From contig NZ_LN889813.1 of the NCBI RefSeq assembly GCF_900009145.1, positions 762,972 through 826,971 of the forward strand: a stretch of 64,000 nt of DNA. The letters run 5' to 3'. The notes under the pieces are model-generated. The model had not been told where the DNA came from. It worked only from the letters and a program-made list of their open reading frames with translations, and made no database searches. Below, piece by piece: positions 16,130 to 26,065 of this stretch (within the stretch, counting starts at the first letter, position 1; the number at the start of each line of letters is the position of its first letter). Source of the DNA: Planktothrix tepida PCC 9214. Its GTDB lineage: Bacteria; Cyanobacteriota; Cyanobacteriia; Cyanobacteriales; Microcoleaceae. A program made the position numbers and the translations under genes.

Positions 16130-17920
16130 ATGCCAATGGACTTAGACAGGAACTCTCAGTTTGCAAGTTCAACTTCGGCTGACCCGATTTGGCAAGAGTT
16201 GGGTACTGATCTGGTTTTTATTCAAGATGCCGAGGGTCAGTATTTATCGTTTTATTGGCAACGACAGGATCGCTATCCGTTAGCGACGGATCAAATTATC
16301 GGTTCATCCATGGGGGAGTTGTTTAAACCTGTTGTAATTGCTCCCTATGAAGATCGAATTCGCCGCGTTTTAAGTAGTTTAATTCCAGAACGATTTGTTT
16401 ATTCTTTTTCCTACGAAGAACAATATATTCCCTTAGAATTAATTATGAGTCCCATTTTAGTGTCGAATGGGATACCTAATCGGGTCTTAGTGATGGGATG
16501 TCTTCTGGAACAACCTGAAGAGAATATTGATGTGAATATGGCGGAGATTGTTGCTTATCGTTCCTTACCGTCAAATTTGGATATTTCTCAAAAAATGTTG
16601 ATTCAAATTGCAGGAACGATGTGTCGGACGGTTTCTCCTAGTTCTCATATTTATCAAACCTTATTAAGTCAAATTGCTCAAAAAATTCGTCGCACCTTAG
16701 ATTTAAAACAAATTTGGCAACAAACCGTTAATAGTTTAGGGCAAGTTTTAGGGGTCAGTCGTTGTATTTTATGTCCCTATCGAGGCGGAAAAGAAGATCA
16801 TTGGAACTTGCAAGAAACTCAAGTGGTGGCTGAATATCGCCTCGAAGAATTTCCGATGATGTTGGGTTTAGATCTGGAAATTGCCAAGGAATTAGGGTGG
16901 ACACAAGCTTTAGCGACCTTAGAACCTGTTGTGGTCGAACGTACCTCTCCTGACCATGATCCTTATCAAAGGCATTCGATTTTAGTGGTGGCGACTTCTT
17001 ATCAAGATCAACCGAATGGAATTATTAGTTTACAACAGTGCGATCGCTTTCGACAATGGACATCGGCGGAAGTGGAATTTATCAGAGAATTAGCGACTCA
17101 TGTAGGAACCGCAATTGCTCACGCCACTCTCTATCAAGAGCTAGAAGAAGCTCGGATGGAAGCAGTCGCTCTTTCCCGATTAAAAAGTGAATTTTTAGCG
17201 AATACCTCCCATGAATTACGCACGCCTCTAAATGGAATTATTGGGTTTTTAAAGTTGGTTTTAGATGGGATGGTTGATGATCCCAAAGAAGAAGAAGAAT
17301 TTATTCAAGAAGCTCACCGAGCCGCTTTACATTTATTAAATTTAATTAATGATGTTTTAGATATTGCTAAAATTGAAGCGGGGAGAATGGATATTGACTT
17401 GGCTTTAATTAAAGTCAATGAACTTTTAGAAGAAATTGAACATTTTACACGGGCGCAAGTGCAAGAAAAAGGATTAACCTTTACCGTCCAAAAAGCGGCT
17501 TATGAAGATGAAGTTATTATCTATGGAAATTATCAACGGTTATTACAAGTGATGTTAAATTTAGTCGGAAATGCAATTAAATTTACCCATGAGGGGGGAA
17601 TTAATATTAGTTTGGGAATTCTTAAACAAACCGTTGTGTTTCAAAATCGAGAGTTTCCAGGAGTTGTAGAATTTCGGGTGGCGGATACGGGAATTGGGGT
17701 TCCCATCGAAAAACAAGATCGATTATTTAAAGCTTTTTCTCAAGTCGATGGAGGCTATACCCGCCAATATGGAGGAACGGGTTTAGGGTTAGTGATTTCA
17801 CAGAAATTAATCCAAACTATGGGAGGAACGGTTAAGTTTTATAGTCTGGGTGAAGGGTTAGGATCAACTGTAACCTTTACTGTTCCCCTCTATCAGGAAC
17901 CTCGGAATATGAGTCATTAA
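16130..17920 (+). CDS. GAF-domain sensor histidine kinase
   Basis: This protein of 596 aa has a PAS-like domain at about 20-125 and a GAF domain at about 185-335. A HisKA dimerisation domain follows, with the phosphorylatable H361 in FLANTSHELRTPLNGIIGF. The HATPase domain (about 470-590) has N box NLVGNAIKF, G1 DTGIGVP and G2 GGTGLGL. It has no transmembrane segment, so it senses a cytoplasmic signal. The GAF region has C212 and C215, but I cannot assign a bilin-attachment site. It lacks its own receiver. It converges with the receiver-cyclase gene 24 bp downstream. ATGs at 16130 and 16136 are both possible starts. Confidence 0.85.
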   Translation: MPMDLDRNSQFASSTSADPIWQELGTDLVFIQDAEGQYLSFYWQRQDRYPLATDQIIGSSMGELFKPVVIAPYEDRIRRVLSSLIPERFVYSFSYEEQYIPLELIMSPILVSNGIPNRVLVMGCLLEQPEENIDVNMAEIVAYRSLPSNLDISQKMLIQIAGTMCRTVSPSSHIYQTLLSQIAQKIRRTLDLKQIWQQTVNSLGQVLGVSRCILCPYRGGKEDHWNLQETQVVAEYRLEEFPMMLGLDLEIAKELGWTQALATLEPVVVERTSPDHDPYQRHSILVVATSYQDQPNGIISLQQCDRFRQWTSAEVEFIRELATHVGTAIAHATLYQELEEARMEAVALSRLKSEFLANTSHELRTPLNGIIGFLKLVLDGMVDDPKEEEEFIQEAHRAALHLLNLINDVLDIAKIEAGRMDIDLALIKVNELLEEIEHFTRAQVQEKGLTFTVQKAAYEDEVIIYGNYQRLLQVMLNLVGNAIKFTHEGGINISLGILKQTVVFQNREFPGVVEFRVADTGIGVPIEKQDRLFKAFSQVDGGYTRQYGGTGLGLVISQKLIQTMGGTVKFYSLGEGLGSTVTFTVPLYQEPRNMSH

Positions 17921-17944
17921 TTGAAAATTGAGGTGTTGACTGAT

Positions 17945-19003
17945 TTAATATTTTCGGGCGGTGAGGAAATACGTCAACATTTCGCCTTTTCCTTTAATAT
18001 CAATTAACCCTCGTTCTTCAAATATATATTTATCTTTTAAACGTTCATAGGTAGCGACGGTAACTTGAATTTTTCCTGCGATTCCATGGGATTCCATACG
18101 ATTTGCTGTATTAACAGTATCTCCCCATAAATCATAAGTAAACTTTTTTGTGCCAATGACTCCCGCTTCCACTGCGCCTGTATTAATTCCGGTTCGCATT
18201 TGTACAGGTTCATTTCCTTGCAGATGAAATTGACCGATAATATTTTGCATATCTAAAGCCATATTAGCGATCGCTTCAGCATGATCATCCCGTGGCGTGG
18301 GTAATCCCCCAACCACCATATAAGCATCCCCAATAGTTTTAATTTTCTCTAATTCATATTTTTCTGCTAATTCATCAAACGCGGAAAAAATTTCATTCAG
18401 AATTTCGACTAATTGAGCCGGGGATAAATTAGCCGATAATTTTGTAAAATTAACAATATCTGCAAATAAAACCGTCACATCTGCGAAACTATCCGCAATT
18501 GTGCTTTCACCCCGTTTTAATCGTTGAGCGATCGCTTCGGGCAAAATATTTAATAATAATCGTTCCGATTTTTCCTGTTCTTCCGCTAATTTTTTTAAAT
18601 AGGCTTGTTCTTGATCCCTTAATCGTTTCTTTTCTAAACAAGCATTAATTCGAGCTTTTAATAAAACCGGATTAAAAGGTTTTGATAAATAATCTTCTGC
18701 CCCTAATTCAATACAACGCACAATACTATCAATATCATTAACCGCCGAAATCATCACCACCGGAATATGACGCAAAGCCGGATCAGCTTTCAAGGTTTCT
18801 AACACCTGATAGCCATTCATCTGAGGCATCATAATATCCAACAACACCAAATCCAGGGACATTGAACCCATCAGTTCCAACGCTTCAAAACCATTAGAAG
18901 CCACTGTCACCCCATAACCTTGACGCTGGAGTCGTTTGGCCAGCAGATCACGGTTCACTTCATTATCATCAACAATTAGTACACGATCCGGTTCAGCGTC
19001 CAT
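17945..19003 (-). CDS. Response regulator with class III adenylate cyclase output
   Basis: This protein of 352 aa has a receiver at 1-125 with acidic pair D12-D13, phospho-acceptor D56 and K108. A helical linker follows (about 130-165, ERLLLNILPEAIAQRLK), then a class III nucleotide cyclase domain (about 172-352). Metal ligands are D182 (FADIVNFT) and D226 (TIGDAYM). K222 and D291 (KIKTIG, YDLWGD) are the adenine-selecting pair, so ATP is the likely substrate. N298 and R302 are the transition-state residues. It should make cAMP under control of phosphorylation. It lies downstream of the receiver, hybrid-kinase and FIST genes on the same strand, after a 296-bp gap that could hold its own promoter. 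Confidence 0.9.
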   Translation of the reverse strand: MDAEPDRVLIVDDNEVNRDLLAKRLQRQGYGVTVASNGFEALELMGSMSLDLVLLDIMMPQMNGYQVLETLKADPALRHIPVVMISAVNDIDSIVRCIELGAEDYLSKPFNPVLLKARINACLEKKRLRDQEQAYLKKLAEEQEKSERLLLNILPEAIAQRLKRGESTIADSFADVTVLFADIVNFTKLSANLSPAQLVEILNEIFSAFDELAEKYELEKIKTIGDAYMVVGGLPTPRDDHAEAIANMALDMQNIIGQFHLQGNEPVQMRTGINTGAVEAGVIGTKKFTYDLWGDTVNTANRMESHGIAGKIQVTVATYERLKDKYIFEERGLIDIKGKGEMLTYFLTARKY

Positions 19004-19299
19004 CTCTATTCGTGGCTCCTACGCTCGTTTTGGGATAGTAACAACGAGTGCCACGCCTCCAACTAGGGTTTTCATATTATCAACAGAGATAATTAACGGT
19101 TGTATCCGACAACGTAGATGACAGTAGACGTGGGGGTGTTCCTTGGGTATGATCCCCCATCAGGGCTAGATCTGAGCCCGTGATCAAATCGGTTCATATC
19201 GCGCACAAATAATAACACACTCACTAATTGACTAGCTAGATGGGGATAAACAGCACAGGACGGGATAAAATCCGAGCGTTAACCCGATGAAATTTAAGC

Positions 19300-19677
19300 T
19301 CAGGGTGCAGGAGCTTTGTTTAAGCAGAGTTCTATTTTTTCCAACAGACGGGGAAATTCCACTGGTTTAGTATCATAATCATCACATCCAGCTTTTAAAC
19401 ATTTTTCGCGATCGCCTGCCATAGCATGGGCCGTGAGTGCAATTACAGGAATTCCCCCAGTTTTGGCATCGGCTTTAATTTGTCGAGTGGCTTCCCAACC
19501 ATCCATCACCGGTAAACTCATATCCATCAGGATTAAATCGGGCATCAGGGAATGAGCTAATTCCACACCCTTTGCCCCATCTACGGCAATAGATACCTCA
19601 TATCCTTTTCGGGATAGTCGCCGTTGTAGCATATCCCGATTCATTTCATTATCTTCAACTAACAAAATCTTTACCAT
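19300..19677 (-). CDS. Stand-alone response regulator (CheY-like receiver)
   Basis: This protein of 125 aa is a single receiver domain: acidic pair E8-D9 (LLVEDNEMNRD), phospho-acceptor D52 (LILMDMSLPVMDGWE), Thr in ALTAHA, and Lys in DYDTKPV. There is no output domain. The NEMNRDML.RRL start is typical of receivers that work with hybrid kinases. Its start lies 38 bp after the hybrid kinase stop, so the two are very probably co-transcribed. It would shuttle phosphate between kinase and downstream partner. Confidence 0.9.
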   Translation of the reverse strand: MVKILLVEDNEMNRDMLQRRLSRKGYEVSIAVDGAKGVELAHSLMPDLILMDMSLPVMDGWEATRQIKADAKTGGIPVIALTAHAMAGDREKCLKAGCDDYDTKPVEFPRLLEKIELCLNKAPAP

Positions 19678-19715
19678 GATCCAATCTCAACGTTGATAGT
19701 TTAGCGTTAGAATTC

Positions 19716-22700
19716 TCACGATTTAGAACTTAAGGGGGACTGTTTCAGGCTGGCATTTAACAAGATATGAATTTCTCGTAAAAGATCTTCACAGCTATAA
19801 CTGCCTTTCTGAAGAATCTGCTCCACATAGCCCCGCAATAGTACCCATTCTGTGGGGGTTAATTCAGCCGCCGTTAGGACGATAATCGGGATATTTGCCC
19901 ACTGATCTGTTCTGTGAAGGTCATGAATTAACTCAAAACCACTTTTTTCCGGGAGGACTAAATCGAGCAAAATCAGTTTGGGGGCTGACTGTTGAATCAG
20001 TTGCAAAGCCTCCTGACCATTTCCGGCTTCTTGGACAATCCAGCCCTGTCGCTGTAATAACCCCCGTAATAGTTGTCGGGTAGCGAGATCATCTTCGACC
20101 ACTAAAATATGATCAGCCACAGGAAGCATATCCCGTTTCCGATCCGGGTGATACTTACTCAACAAAGCACTTAGGCGCTTACCATCAAACGGTTTGGTCA
20201 AATAGTCCGATGCACCAAGAGCAAAACCTCGATTTTTGTTGCTGATGAACGATAGCACAATCACAGGAATATCAGCGAGATCTGGATCAGCCTTTAATGT
20301 CGATAATACCGTCCAACCGTCCATTTTCGGCAAAATTATATCTAATATAATGGCATCGGGACGCTGCTGCTGGGCACGAGCGAGCCCTTCTTCCCCCGTT
20401 GCTGCCGTTTCTACCTCCAGTCCTTCCCGAATAAGTGATCGCTCAATTAAATCCCGTGTATTGGGATCATCATCAATCACTAACACGGTAATCGATGGCT
20501 CATTCACGTGTTCGGAAGGGTCATCCAGAATGATATCCGTTTCCCCTAGAGCGTCGATGTCTTCGACAGTAGCTTCTAAATTCGGATATTCTGAGCCTTT
20601 GAATTGAGATTGAACCAACAAAGGTAAATAAATGGTAAAGGTGGAACCTTTGCCTAATGCACTGTCAATGGCGATATGGCCTTGCATCATTTGACAAAAG
20701 CGTTGACTAATGGTAAGCCCTAACCCGGTTCCCCCATAGCGGCGAGTAGTAGACGCATCCCCTTGGGTAAAGGGTTGAAACAATTGTTTTTGTTGTTCGG
20801 GAGTAATTCCAATTCCGGTATCTCGCACTTGAAACTGAATATAATTGGCATCATCCGATGGCGGATCAAGGGATAAATCATTGTCCCGAACCCACTCAAA
20901 GGGAAGGCTTTGGGCACGACTAATATTCAGGGTAATTTCACCTTCCGAGGTGAATTTAGCCGCATTACTGAGTAGGTTCAACAACACCTGTCGAACTTTT
21001 GTTAAATCAGCGTGCATGGTGTCAGGCGCATCAGGGGCATAGTAAATATTTAAACTATTTTTATTTTGATCGACTAGAGGTTTAGCTGTTGTGACAATGC
21101 TCTCAATTAACATGGAAATTTGAAAGGTTTCCAAATACAAATCCATGCGTCCGGCTTCAATTTTAGAAATATCTAAAATATCGTTAATCAACGCTAATAA
21201 GTTGCGTCCGGCGGTGCGAATCCGATCTAAATCGGGGACAATATCGCCATAACCGGAGTCTCCTGCTTCCTCTGCTAAAATCTCACTATAGCCAATAATA
21301 GCGTTGAGTGGGGTGCGAAGTTCATGGCTCATATTAGCTAAAAAGGTACTTTTAGCTCGGTTAGCAGCAACAGCTTCTTCTTTCGCTTGTTTTAAGGCTT
21401 CGGCGGCGCGTTTACTCTCAGTAATATCTTCAATTGTACCTTCAAAACATAGTAATTGTCCGGTTTGATCCCGAACCGCACGGGCGTTTTCTGAGATCCA
21501 AATCATGGTTCCATCTTGACGATAGACTTGGGATTCAAAGCCGGATACAGAATGATTGGCTTGAATTTCTGCGATAAATTCGGCTCGACGGTTAGGATTT
21601 ACATATAATTGATGATTAATATCCGTAATAGTTTCTAATAAATCTTCGGGAGAATTATAACCTAAAATTCTCGCTAAGGCTGGGTTAGCACTAATATATC
21701 GTCCTTCTAGGGTCGTTTGACAAATACCTTCGGCTGCATTTTCAAAAATACTCCGATATTTGGCTTCTGTTTGTCGCAGAAATTCTTCCGTTTGTTTGCG
21801 TTCAATGGCATTAGAAAACATTTCTCCGACCATTTTCAACAATGCAATACTATCCGATGACCAGGTATAACTTGAATGAATGGAATCAAACCGCAAAAAT
21901 CCAACAATAGACCGACGACAGACTAAGGGAACTAAAATAATGGATTGAATTTGAGGTAAAGTATCGGTTTCTGAATAAGACGATACATCTGAAACGGGAT
22001 GAAACTGCTGCAAATACTTTAAATCCTTTAGGGCTTCTGGGGGTAAATCCTGAACAGCAAGATAAATATTTTCATAGCGATTGAGTTGTCGTTCTAACCA
22101 AGGAATATCAGCCCCATAAAGTTTAGAACCGGAAATTTTTTTGATTAAATCTGTCAATTTGGAAAGCTGTTGAGAACGCTGATGTGGAGTTTTTATTGCC
22201 AACCATTGATAAATCGAATTCATCTGTATTTCTTGCTCGGAAAATAAATATAAATAGCTTTGTTCTACTCCAATAAAGGTACTAATTCGTTGTAACGCTT
22301 GTTGAATCCCATTTTCAATTTCATCCGTTGTTAAACTAATAAAATGGGTCGATAAATTAGTAATCAGTTGTTCAAATTCAACGCGATATTGCAAAGCTTT
22401 TTCGACTCGTTTGCGTTGGGTAATATCCCGAAAACTCCAGACTCTTCCCACTAATTTTTCTCCCATTTGGGAGGGATGGGAATATAACTCAAAAATTCGC
22501 CCATCTTTGAACTCCACCACATCATAAGTCGGGGTATGGGGTTCCGAAGATAACTGCATCACGGTTTTGAGAAATCGAGGCGGATCTTTTAATTGTCTTA
22601 ACACAAAGGCTAAGACCGATTGATCATGGGGGGGCTTTAATAATCCAGGAGGAACTTGCCACATTTCCACGAATTTTTGATTAAAATTTAAGACTTTTCC

Positions 22701-23390
22701 CGTGCGATCAACTGCTAAAATTCCTGCATCTGTTGAATCAAAAGTAGCTTGTAATAAAGAGATAGATCGTTCCGCCTCTAATTGAGCTTGTTTGCGTTCG
22801 GTAATATCTAAAAAAACTAAGGCGGCTCCGACAAACGTGTTTTGTTCTAAAATCGGTGTTAATACATAGGAAACGGGTAAAATATTGCCATCGGCACAGA
22901 TAAATTGATCATCACTGGATGCGATCGGTTCCAGAAGGGACGCTAACCCTGTAGCGGAAGCAGCAGCCAGCCGTTGAAACGTATTCAGAGATAATCGAGA
23001 ACGGGCTCCAATGCGGTCTAAAATGGAGTTTCCGACTAATTCGGCTTCTGACCATCCCAATAGTCTTTCCGCTTCGGGATTCATGGATAATAAACAGCCC
23101 TGGGGATCTAAGATACACAATCCAGCACCTAGGGAACTAATCACCGAGCGCAGTCGATCCCGTTCCGCTTGTAAACGGGCTTCCGACTCCTGACTTTGCT
23201 GGTTATACAACTCTAACAATTCTCTGGAGGACAGGGTAAGGGAACGCTCCATCAAATAGCGTTCTTGATCGGCTTCCTTGTAGCTGCGGCTGACACGCTC
23301 CAGAAATTCTTCCCATGTAGCGATATCCACCGGAGGAGTCTGTGGATCAAGACCCAGGCGTCTGAGTTGGCGTTGGAGCGCATAGTGCAT
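19716..23390 (-). CDS. Hybrid histidine kinase with PAS, GAF and two receivers
   Basis: This protein of 1224 aa has an N-terminal helical segment (1-80) of the sort seen in FIST-partner kinases (LERVSRSYKEADQERYLMERSLTLSS). Then come PAS 1 (80-200), PAS 2 (210-330), GAF (340-530), PAS 3 (540-660) and HisKA with H689 (NMSHELRTPLNAIIGY). The HATPase (790-925) has N box NLLSNAAKF and GGTGLGLT. Receiver 1 has D1017 and K1066; receiver 2 has D1143 and K1195. It is soluble. It starts 66 bp after the FIST gene stop, with the single receiver gene directly downstream, which suggests FIST protein, kinase and receiver act in one chain. Confidence 0.93.
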   Translation of the reverse strand: MHYALQRQLRRLGLDPQTPPVDIATWEEFLERVSRSYKEADQERYLMERSLTLSSRELLELYNQQSQESEARLQAERDRLRSVISSLGAGLCILDPQGCLLSMNPEAERLLGWSEAELVGNSILDRIGARSRLSLNTFQRLAAASATGLASLLEPIASSDDQFICADGNILPVSYVLTPILEQNTFVGAALVFLDITERKQAQLEAERSISLLQATFDSTDAGILAVDRTGKVLNFNQKFVEMWQVPPGLLKPPHDQSVLAFVLRQLKDPPRFLKTVMQLSSEPHTPTYDVVEFKDGRIFELYSHPSQMGEKLVGRVWSFRDITQRKRVEKALQYRVEFEQLITNLSTHFISLTTDEIENGIQQALQRISTFIGVEQSYLYLFSEQEIQMNSIYQWLAIKTPHQRSQQLSKLTDLIKKISGSKLYGADIPWLERQLNRYENIYLAVQDLPPEALKDLKYLQQFHPVSDVSSYSETDTLPQIQSIILVPLVCRRSIVGFLRFDSIHSSYTWSSDSIALLKMVGEMFSNAIERKQTEEFLRQTEAKYRSIFENAAEGICQTTLEGRYISANPALARILGYNSPEDLLETITDINHQLYVNPNRRAEFIAEIQANHSVSGFESQVYRQDGTMIWISENARAVRDQTGQLLCFEGTIEDITESKRAAEALKQAKEEAVAANRAKSTFLANMSHELRTPLNAIIGYSEILAEEAGDSGYGDIVPDLDRIRTAGRNLLALINDILDISKIEAGRMDLYLETFQISMLIESIVTTAKPLVDQNKNSLNIYYAPDAPDTMHADLTKVRQVLLNLLSNAAKFTSEGEITLNISRAQSLPFEWVRDNDLSLDPPSDDANYIQFQVRDTGIGITPEQQKQLFQPFTQGDASTTRRYGGTGLGLTISQRFCQMMQGHIAIDSALGKGSTFTIYLPLLVQSQFKGSEYPNLEATVEDIDALGETDIILDDPSEHVNEPSITVLVIDDDPNTRDLIERSLIREGLEVETAATGEEGLARAQQQRPDAIILDIILPKMDGWTVLSTLKADPDLADIPVIVLSFISNKNRGFALGASDYLTKPFDGKRLSALLSKYHPDRKRDMLPVADHILVVEDDLATRQLLRGLLQRQGWIVQEAGNGQEALQLIQQSAPKLILLDLVLPEKSGFELIHDLHRTDQWANIPIIVLTAAELTPTEWVLLRGYVEQILQKGSYSCEDLLREIHILLNASLKQSPLSSKS

Positions 23391-23456
23391 AGAATCTTAA
23401 GAGTGAAGAAGTCAGGATGCAGCCATTCATCAGAGACAATAGGGATAAAGCTAGGA

Positions 23457-24707
23457 TTAGCTACTATTTTCTCGAATGGTAATTAAGGTCATGGTTTGAT
23501 TGTGCAGTTCGCAGAGAGAGGCGACACCCGTAGGAGCTAGTTCCCCGTAGGAGTAAAAACCCATTTGTTGGGTTCCTTGGGGTAATTCATCTAGTGTAGC
23601 TTCTAATTCTTCTTCAGTACGCTCTCCTAGAACTAATCGACGACCGGAACCACTCATCGCGATCGCTAAAGTGGGTTCTAACATTATTGCCTGATTCTGG
23701 TTCAATTTCTGCTGTTCCCATTCTCCCGTTTTGCGTTGATTACTATTGCGAGTAATGAGTGCTGCTGCTAATGCTCCATCCACTAAACGCTCATAATTTC
23801 CTCGCATAAGTTGAGCAACAGAACCGACAGGAATATCACCTGTAAAAGTTAGGGATTTTGTCTCTTCATTAATGCCGATTAGGGTTCTCACCGTGCGTTT
23901 ACGAGCTAAGGGAGTTCCCAATGCTAAAGGAAAAAATAAGCCACTGGTGGGCAAATTTCGGGCGTATTTGCCTAAATATTCTTGATAGAGTTGTAAAACC
24001 GGTTTGTGATCTAATTCATACAAAATATTGTGGTGGGAACGAGTGACTTGTCGTTCAGGGCCAAAGATTGTCCAACCCCCTTGGGAACCATAGCTAATTG
24101 CAATATCATTTCCATAAAATCCAACGGCGGAAACAGCACCAGAAATGGGTAAACGATTTTGTAAAATCCAAGTACGTTTAAATTGATGATTATCGGCGGC
24201 TAATCCTCCAACAATTAAGATAGGATCTGAAGAATTAAAAACAGAACTTTGATATAAAATTGAATTCACACCTCGTAAAAATTCACTGCCATTGAGTTGT
24301 AATCCATCTCCTAAAATAAAGACAGCTTTTAACTGAGGATCAGCCAATTGTTGAGCAATAGAACGACCTGCTTGATAAGAATAATCTTGTCTTTGAAGCG
24401 GATTTGATGAATTTGTTTCTTCAGAAAGGTGACAAAATGCTGTTTTTAATGAGGTATTATGAAATTGCAAAACACTGACGATTAAACTATCCTTCATCAA
24501 GGTTGAACCCCAAATTTCTCCGGCGGTTGAACACCCAATAAAATGAGATTGAGGATAAGCTTCTTTTAAGTCTTGTAAAGGTTCGAGATCGTCTTGAAAC
24601 TGAACCCCACCAAAGACAATCACTAAAGTTTGATTTGAGTCCAGGGAGGGCAATGTTTTGACTGACCAGCCCGTGGGTTTCTTCCAGAAAAAAGTTTCTA
24701 ATTTCAT
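23457..24707 (-). CDS. FIST-domain sensor protein
   Basis: This protein of 416 aa has a FIST N domain at about 25-215 (LVIVFGGVQFQDDLEPLQDL, FIGCSTAGEIWG, AVFILGDGLQLNGSEFLRGVN) and a FIST C domain at about 225-385 (GLFFPLALGTPL, LTFTGDIPVGS). It ends with QMGFYSYGELAPTGVASLCELHNQTMTLITI. FIST proteins are predicted sensors of small ligands, perhaps amino acids, and commonly sit next to kinases. Here the hybrid kinase follows within 66 bp. There is no membrane segment or signal peptide, so sensing would be cytoplasmic. The ligand is unknown. Confidence 0.9.
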   Translation of the reverse strand: MKLETFFWKKPTGWSVKTLPSLDSNQTLVIVFGGVQFQDDLEPLQDLKEAYPQSHFIGCSTAGEIWGSTLMKDSLIVSVLQFHNTSLKTAFCHLSEETNSSNPLQRQDYSYQAGRSIAQQLADPQLKAVFILGDGLQLNGSEFLRGVNSILYQSSVFNSSDPILIVGGLAADNHQFKRTWILQNRLPISGAVSAVGFYGNDIAISYGSQGGWTIFGPERQVTRSHHNILYELDHKPVLQLYQEYLGKYARNLPTSGLFFPLALGTPLARKRTVRTLIGINEETKSLTFTGDIPVGSVAQLMRGNYERLVDGALAAALITRNSNQRKTGEWEQQKLNQNQAIMLEPTLAIAMSGSGRRLVLGERTEEELEATLDELPQGTQQMGFYSYGELAPTGVASLCELHNQTMTLITIRENSS

Positions 24708-24738
24708 GATGAACTGGGTACAAAAGAAAAGGAAAAAA

Positions 24739-25845
24739 TCAGGGAAATTGAGTAGAGGAAGATACTTCGGGGGGAGTTAAACGTTCCTCTTGTTGTTCGG
24801 CTTTGAGTTTAGGTTGAAGATAGAGATTTTCAACTAATGCCGCGACTCCGGCAAACCAAGGGGGAACAATTAATGCCCCCATAATTCCGAGAACTTGTAC
24901 ACCACCGAGTACGGATAAAAGCTGATATAAGGGGTGAATTCCCACCGATGAACCCACTAATAAGGGATCGAGAACGTAGGTTTCAACATTTTGAATAATT
25001 CCATATAATAATAATACCCAAACCACTAAAAATCCCCCTTTGGCTAAGGCAACAATTAAGGCAGGAATTGCTCCTAAAATCGGCCCTAAAAAGGGAATTA
25101 AATTGGTAACTCCGGCAATAGCTCCTAAGCCAATAGCAAAGTCTTTTAAGCCTAAAAATCCTAATCCCGTTGTTGTGGCTACCCCTAAAATTCCAGAGAC
25201 GAGAATTCGCCCTCGAATATAACCCCCCATCCGTTGGCTAATGGGATCAACTTGGGCGGCTAATCGTTCATTCCAAGGATAGGGAAAAAATTGAATAAAA
25301 CTATGAATTAAGGTTTTACTATCCGCTACCATATAGCCGGAAATAAATAAAGCTAAAATTAAACTGGCAACTCCCCCTAAAATTCCCCTCGTAATTCCGT
25401 AGGAACGTAAAATTAATTGTTGGCTGGAACGAATCACCCAACTGGTTAAAGATTGAGGATCAATGAGTTGTTCAATAAAGGTGGAAGTCTCTGATCCTAA
25501 TCGACCGGCTAAATCCGTTGCAATTCTAATAATTTGTTCTGCAAAAACGGGAGATTGACGGACTAATAAGGTAATTTGATCCACAACCGCAGGCCCAATG
25601 ACTAAGCCAAATCCCATTAATCCTGCGATTAAGGTTAAATAGACGATAACAACCGCTAACCATCGAGGAACCTGTTTTTTTTCTGCCCAATTGACAAGGG
25701 GGACAATAGAAGCAGCCAAAACAACAGAAATCATTAATAGAACGATTAAACCTCGCAGTTGCCAAAGCAGGACAAGCAGGAAAACCGATGCTACAATCAA
25801 AAGCAGACTAGAGAGAGAAAATGAGATACGTCGTTCAGATTTCAT
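24739..25845 (-). CDS. AI-2E family (PerM/TqsA-like) membrane transporter
   Basis: This protein of 368 aa has the family layout of about eight membrane helices, an amphipathic central region (about 80-150), and the conserved LGVATTTGLGFLGLKDFAIGLGAIAGVTNLIPFLGPILGAIPALIVAL block at about 220-265. That block contains the NLIPFLGP.LG signature. The name comes from autoinducer-2 export, but members carry varied substrates. Its stop lies 31 bp before the FIST start, so it could be the first gene of the signalling operon and move the sensed molecule. That link is inference from spacing. Confidence 0.88.
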   Translation of the reverse strand: MKSERRISFSLSSLLLIVASVFLLVLLWQLRGLIVLLMISVVLAASIVPLVNWAEKKQVPRWLAVVIVYLTLIAGLMGFGLVIGPAVVDQITLLVRQSPVFAEQIIRIATDLAGRLGSETSTFIEQLIDPQSLTSWVIRSSQQLILRSYGITRGILGGVASLILALFISGYMVADSKTLIHSFIQFFPYPWNERLAAQVDPISQRMGGYIRGRILVSGILGVATTTGLGFLGLKDFAIGLGAIAGVTNLIPFLGPILGAIPALIVALAKGGFLVVWVLLLYGIIQNVETYVLDPLLVGSSVGIHPLYQLLSVLGGVQVLGIMGALIVPPWFAGVAALVENLYLQPKLKAEQQEERLTPPEVSSSTQFP

Positions 25846-26017
25846 GGGTTGGCTGTGAGTTAGTCTAAGGGATGGAGACCTATCAAAGACCCCGTTTAAT
25901 TCTATCCACCTGCTTTTTTAGTTTAATCATTACTGGAACATTGGTCAAGAGGAATTCTTGATTCATTGGTTATTAACTCTTTCTGAAGTTCTGATTTATT
26001 TTATAATTTATAAATAC

Positions 26018-26033
26018 GATAGTTAAAACTATC
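26018..26033. promoter_or_regulatory. Perfect 16-bp palindrome, operator-like
   Basis: GATAGTTAAAACTATC is an exact palindrome ending 32 bp before the glycosyltransferase ATG and inside an AT-rich promoter-like stretch. It could be a repressor site. I do not know a matching regulator. Confidence 0.35.
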
Positions 26034-26065
26034 TTAACGGTTTGTATCTGGGTAGAAGGTTCTCT

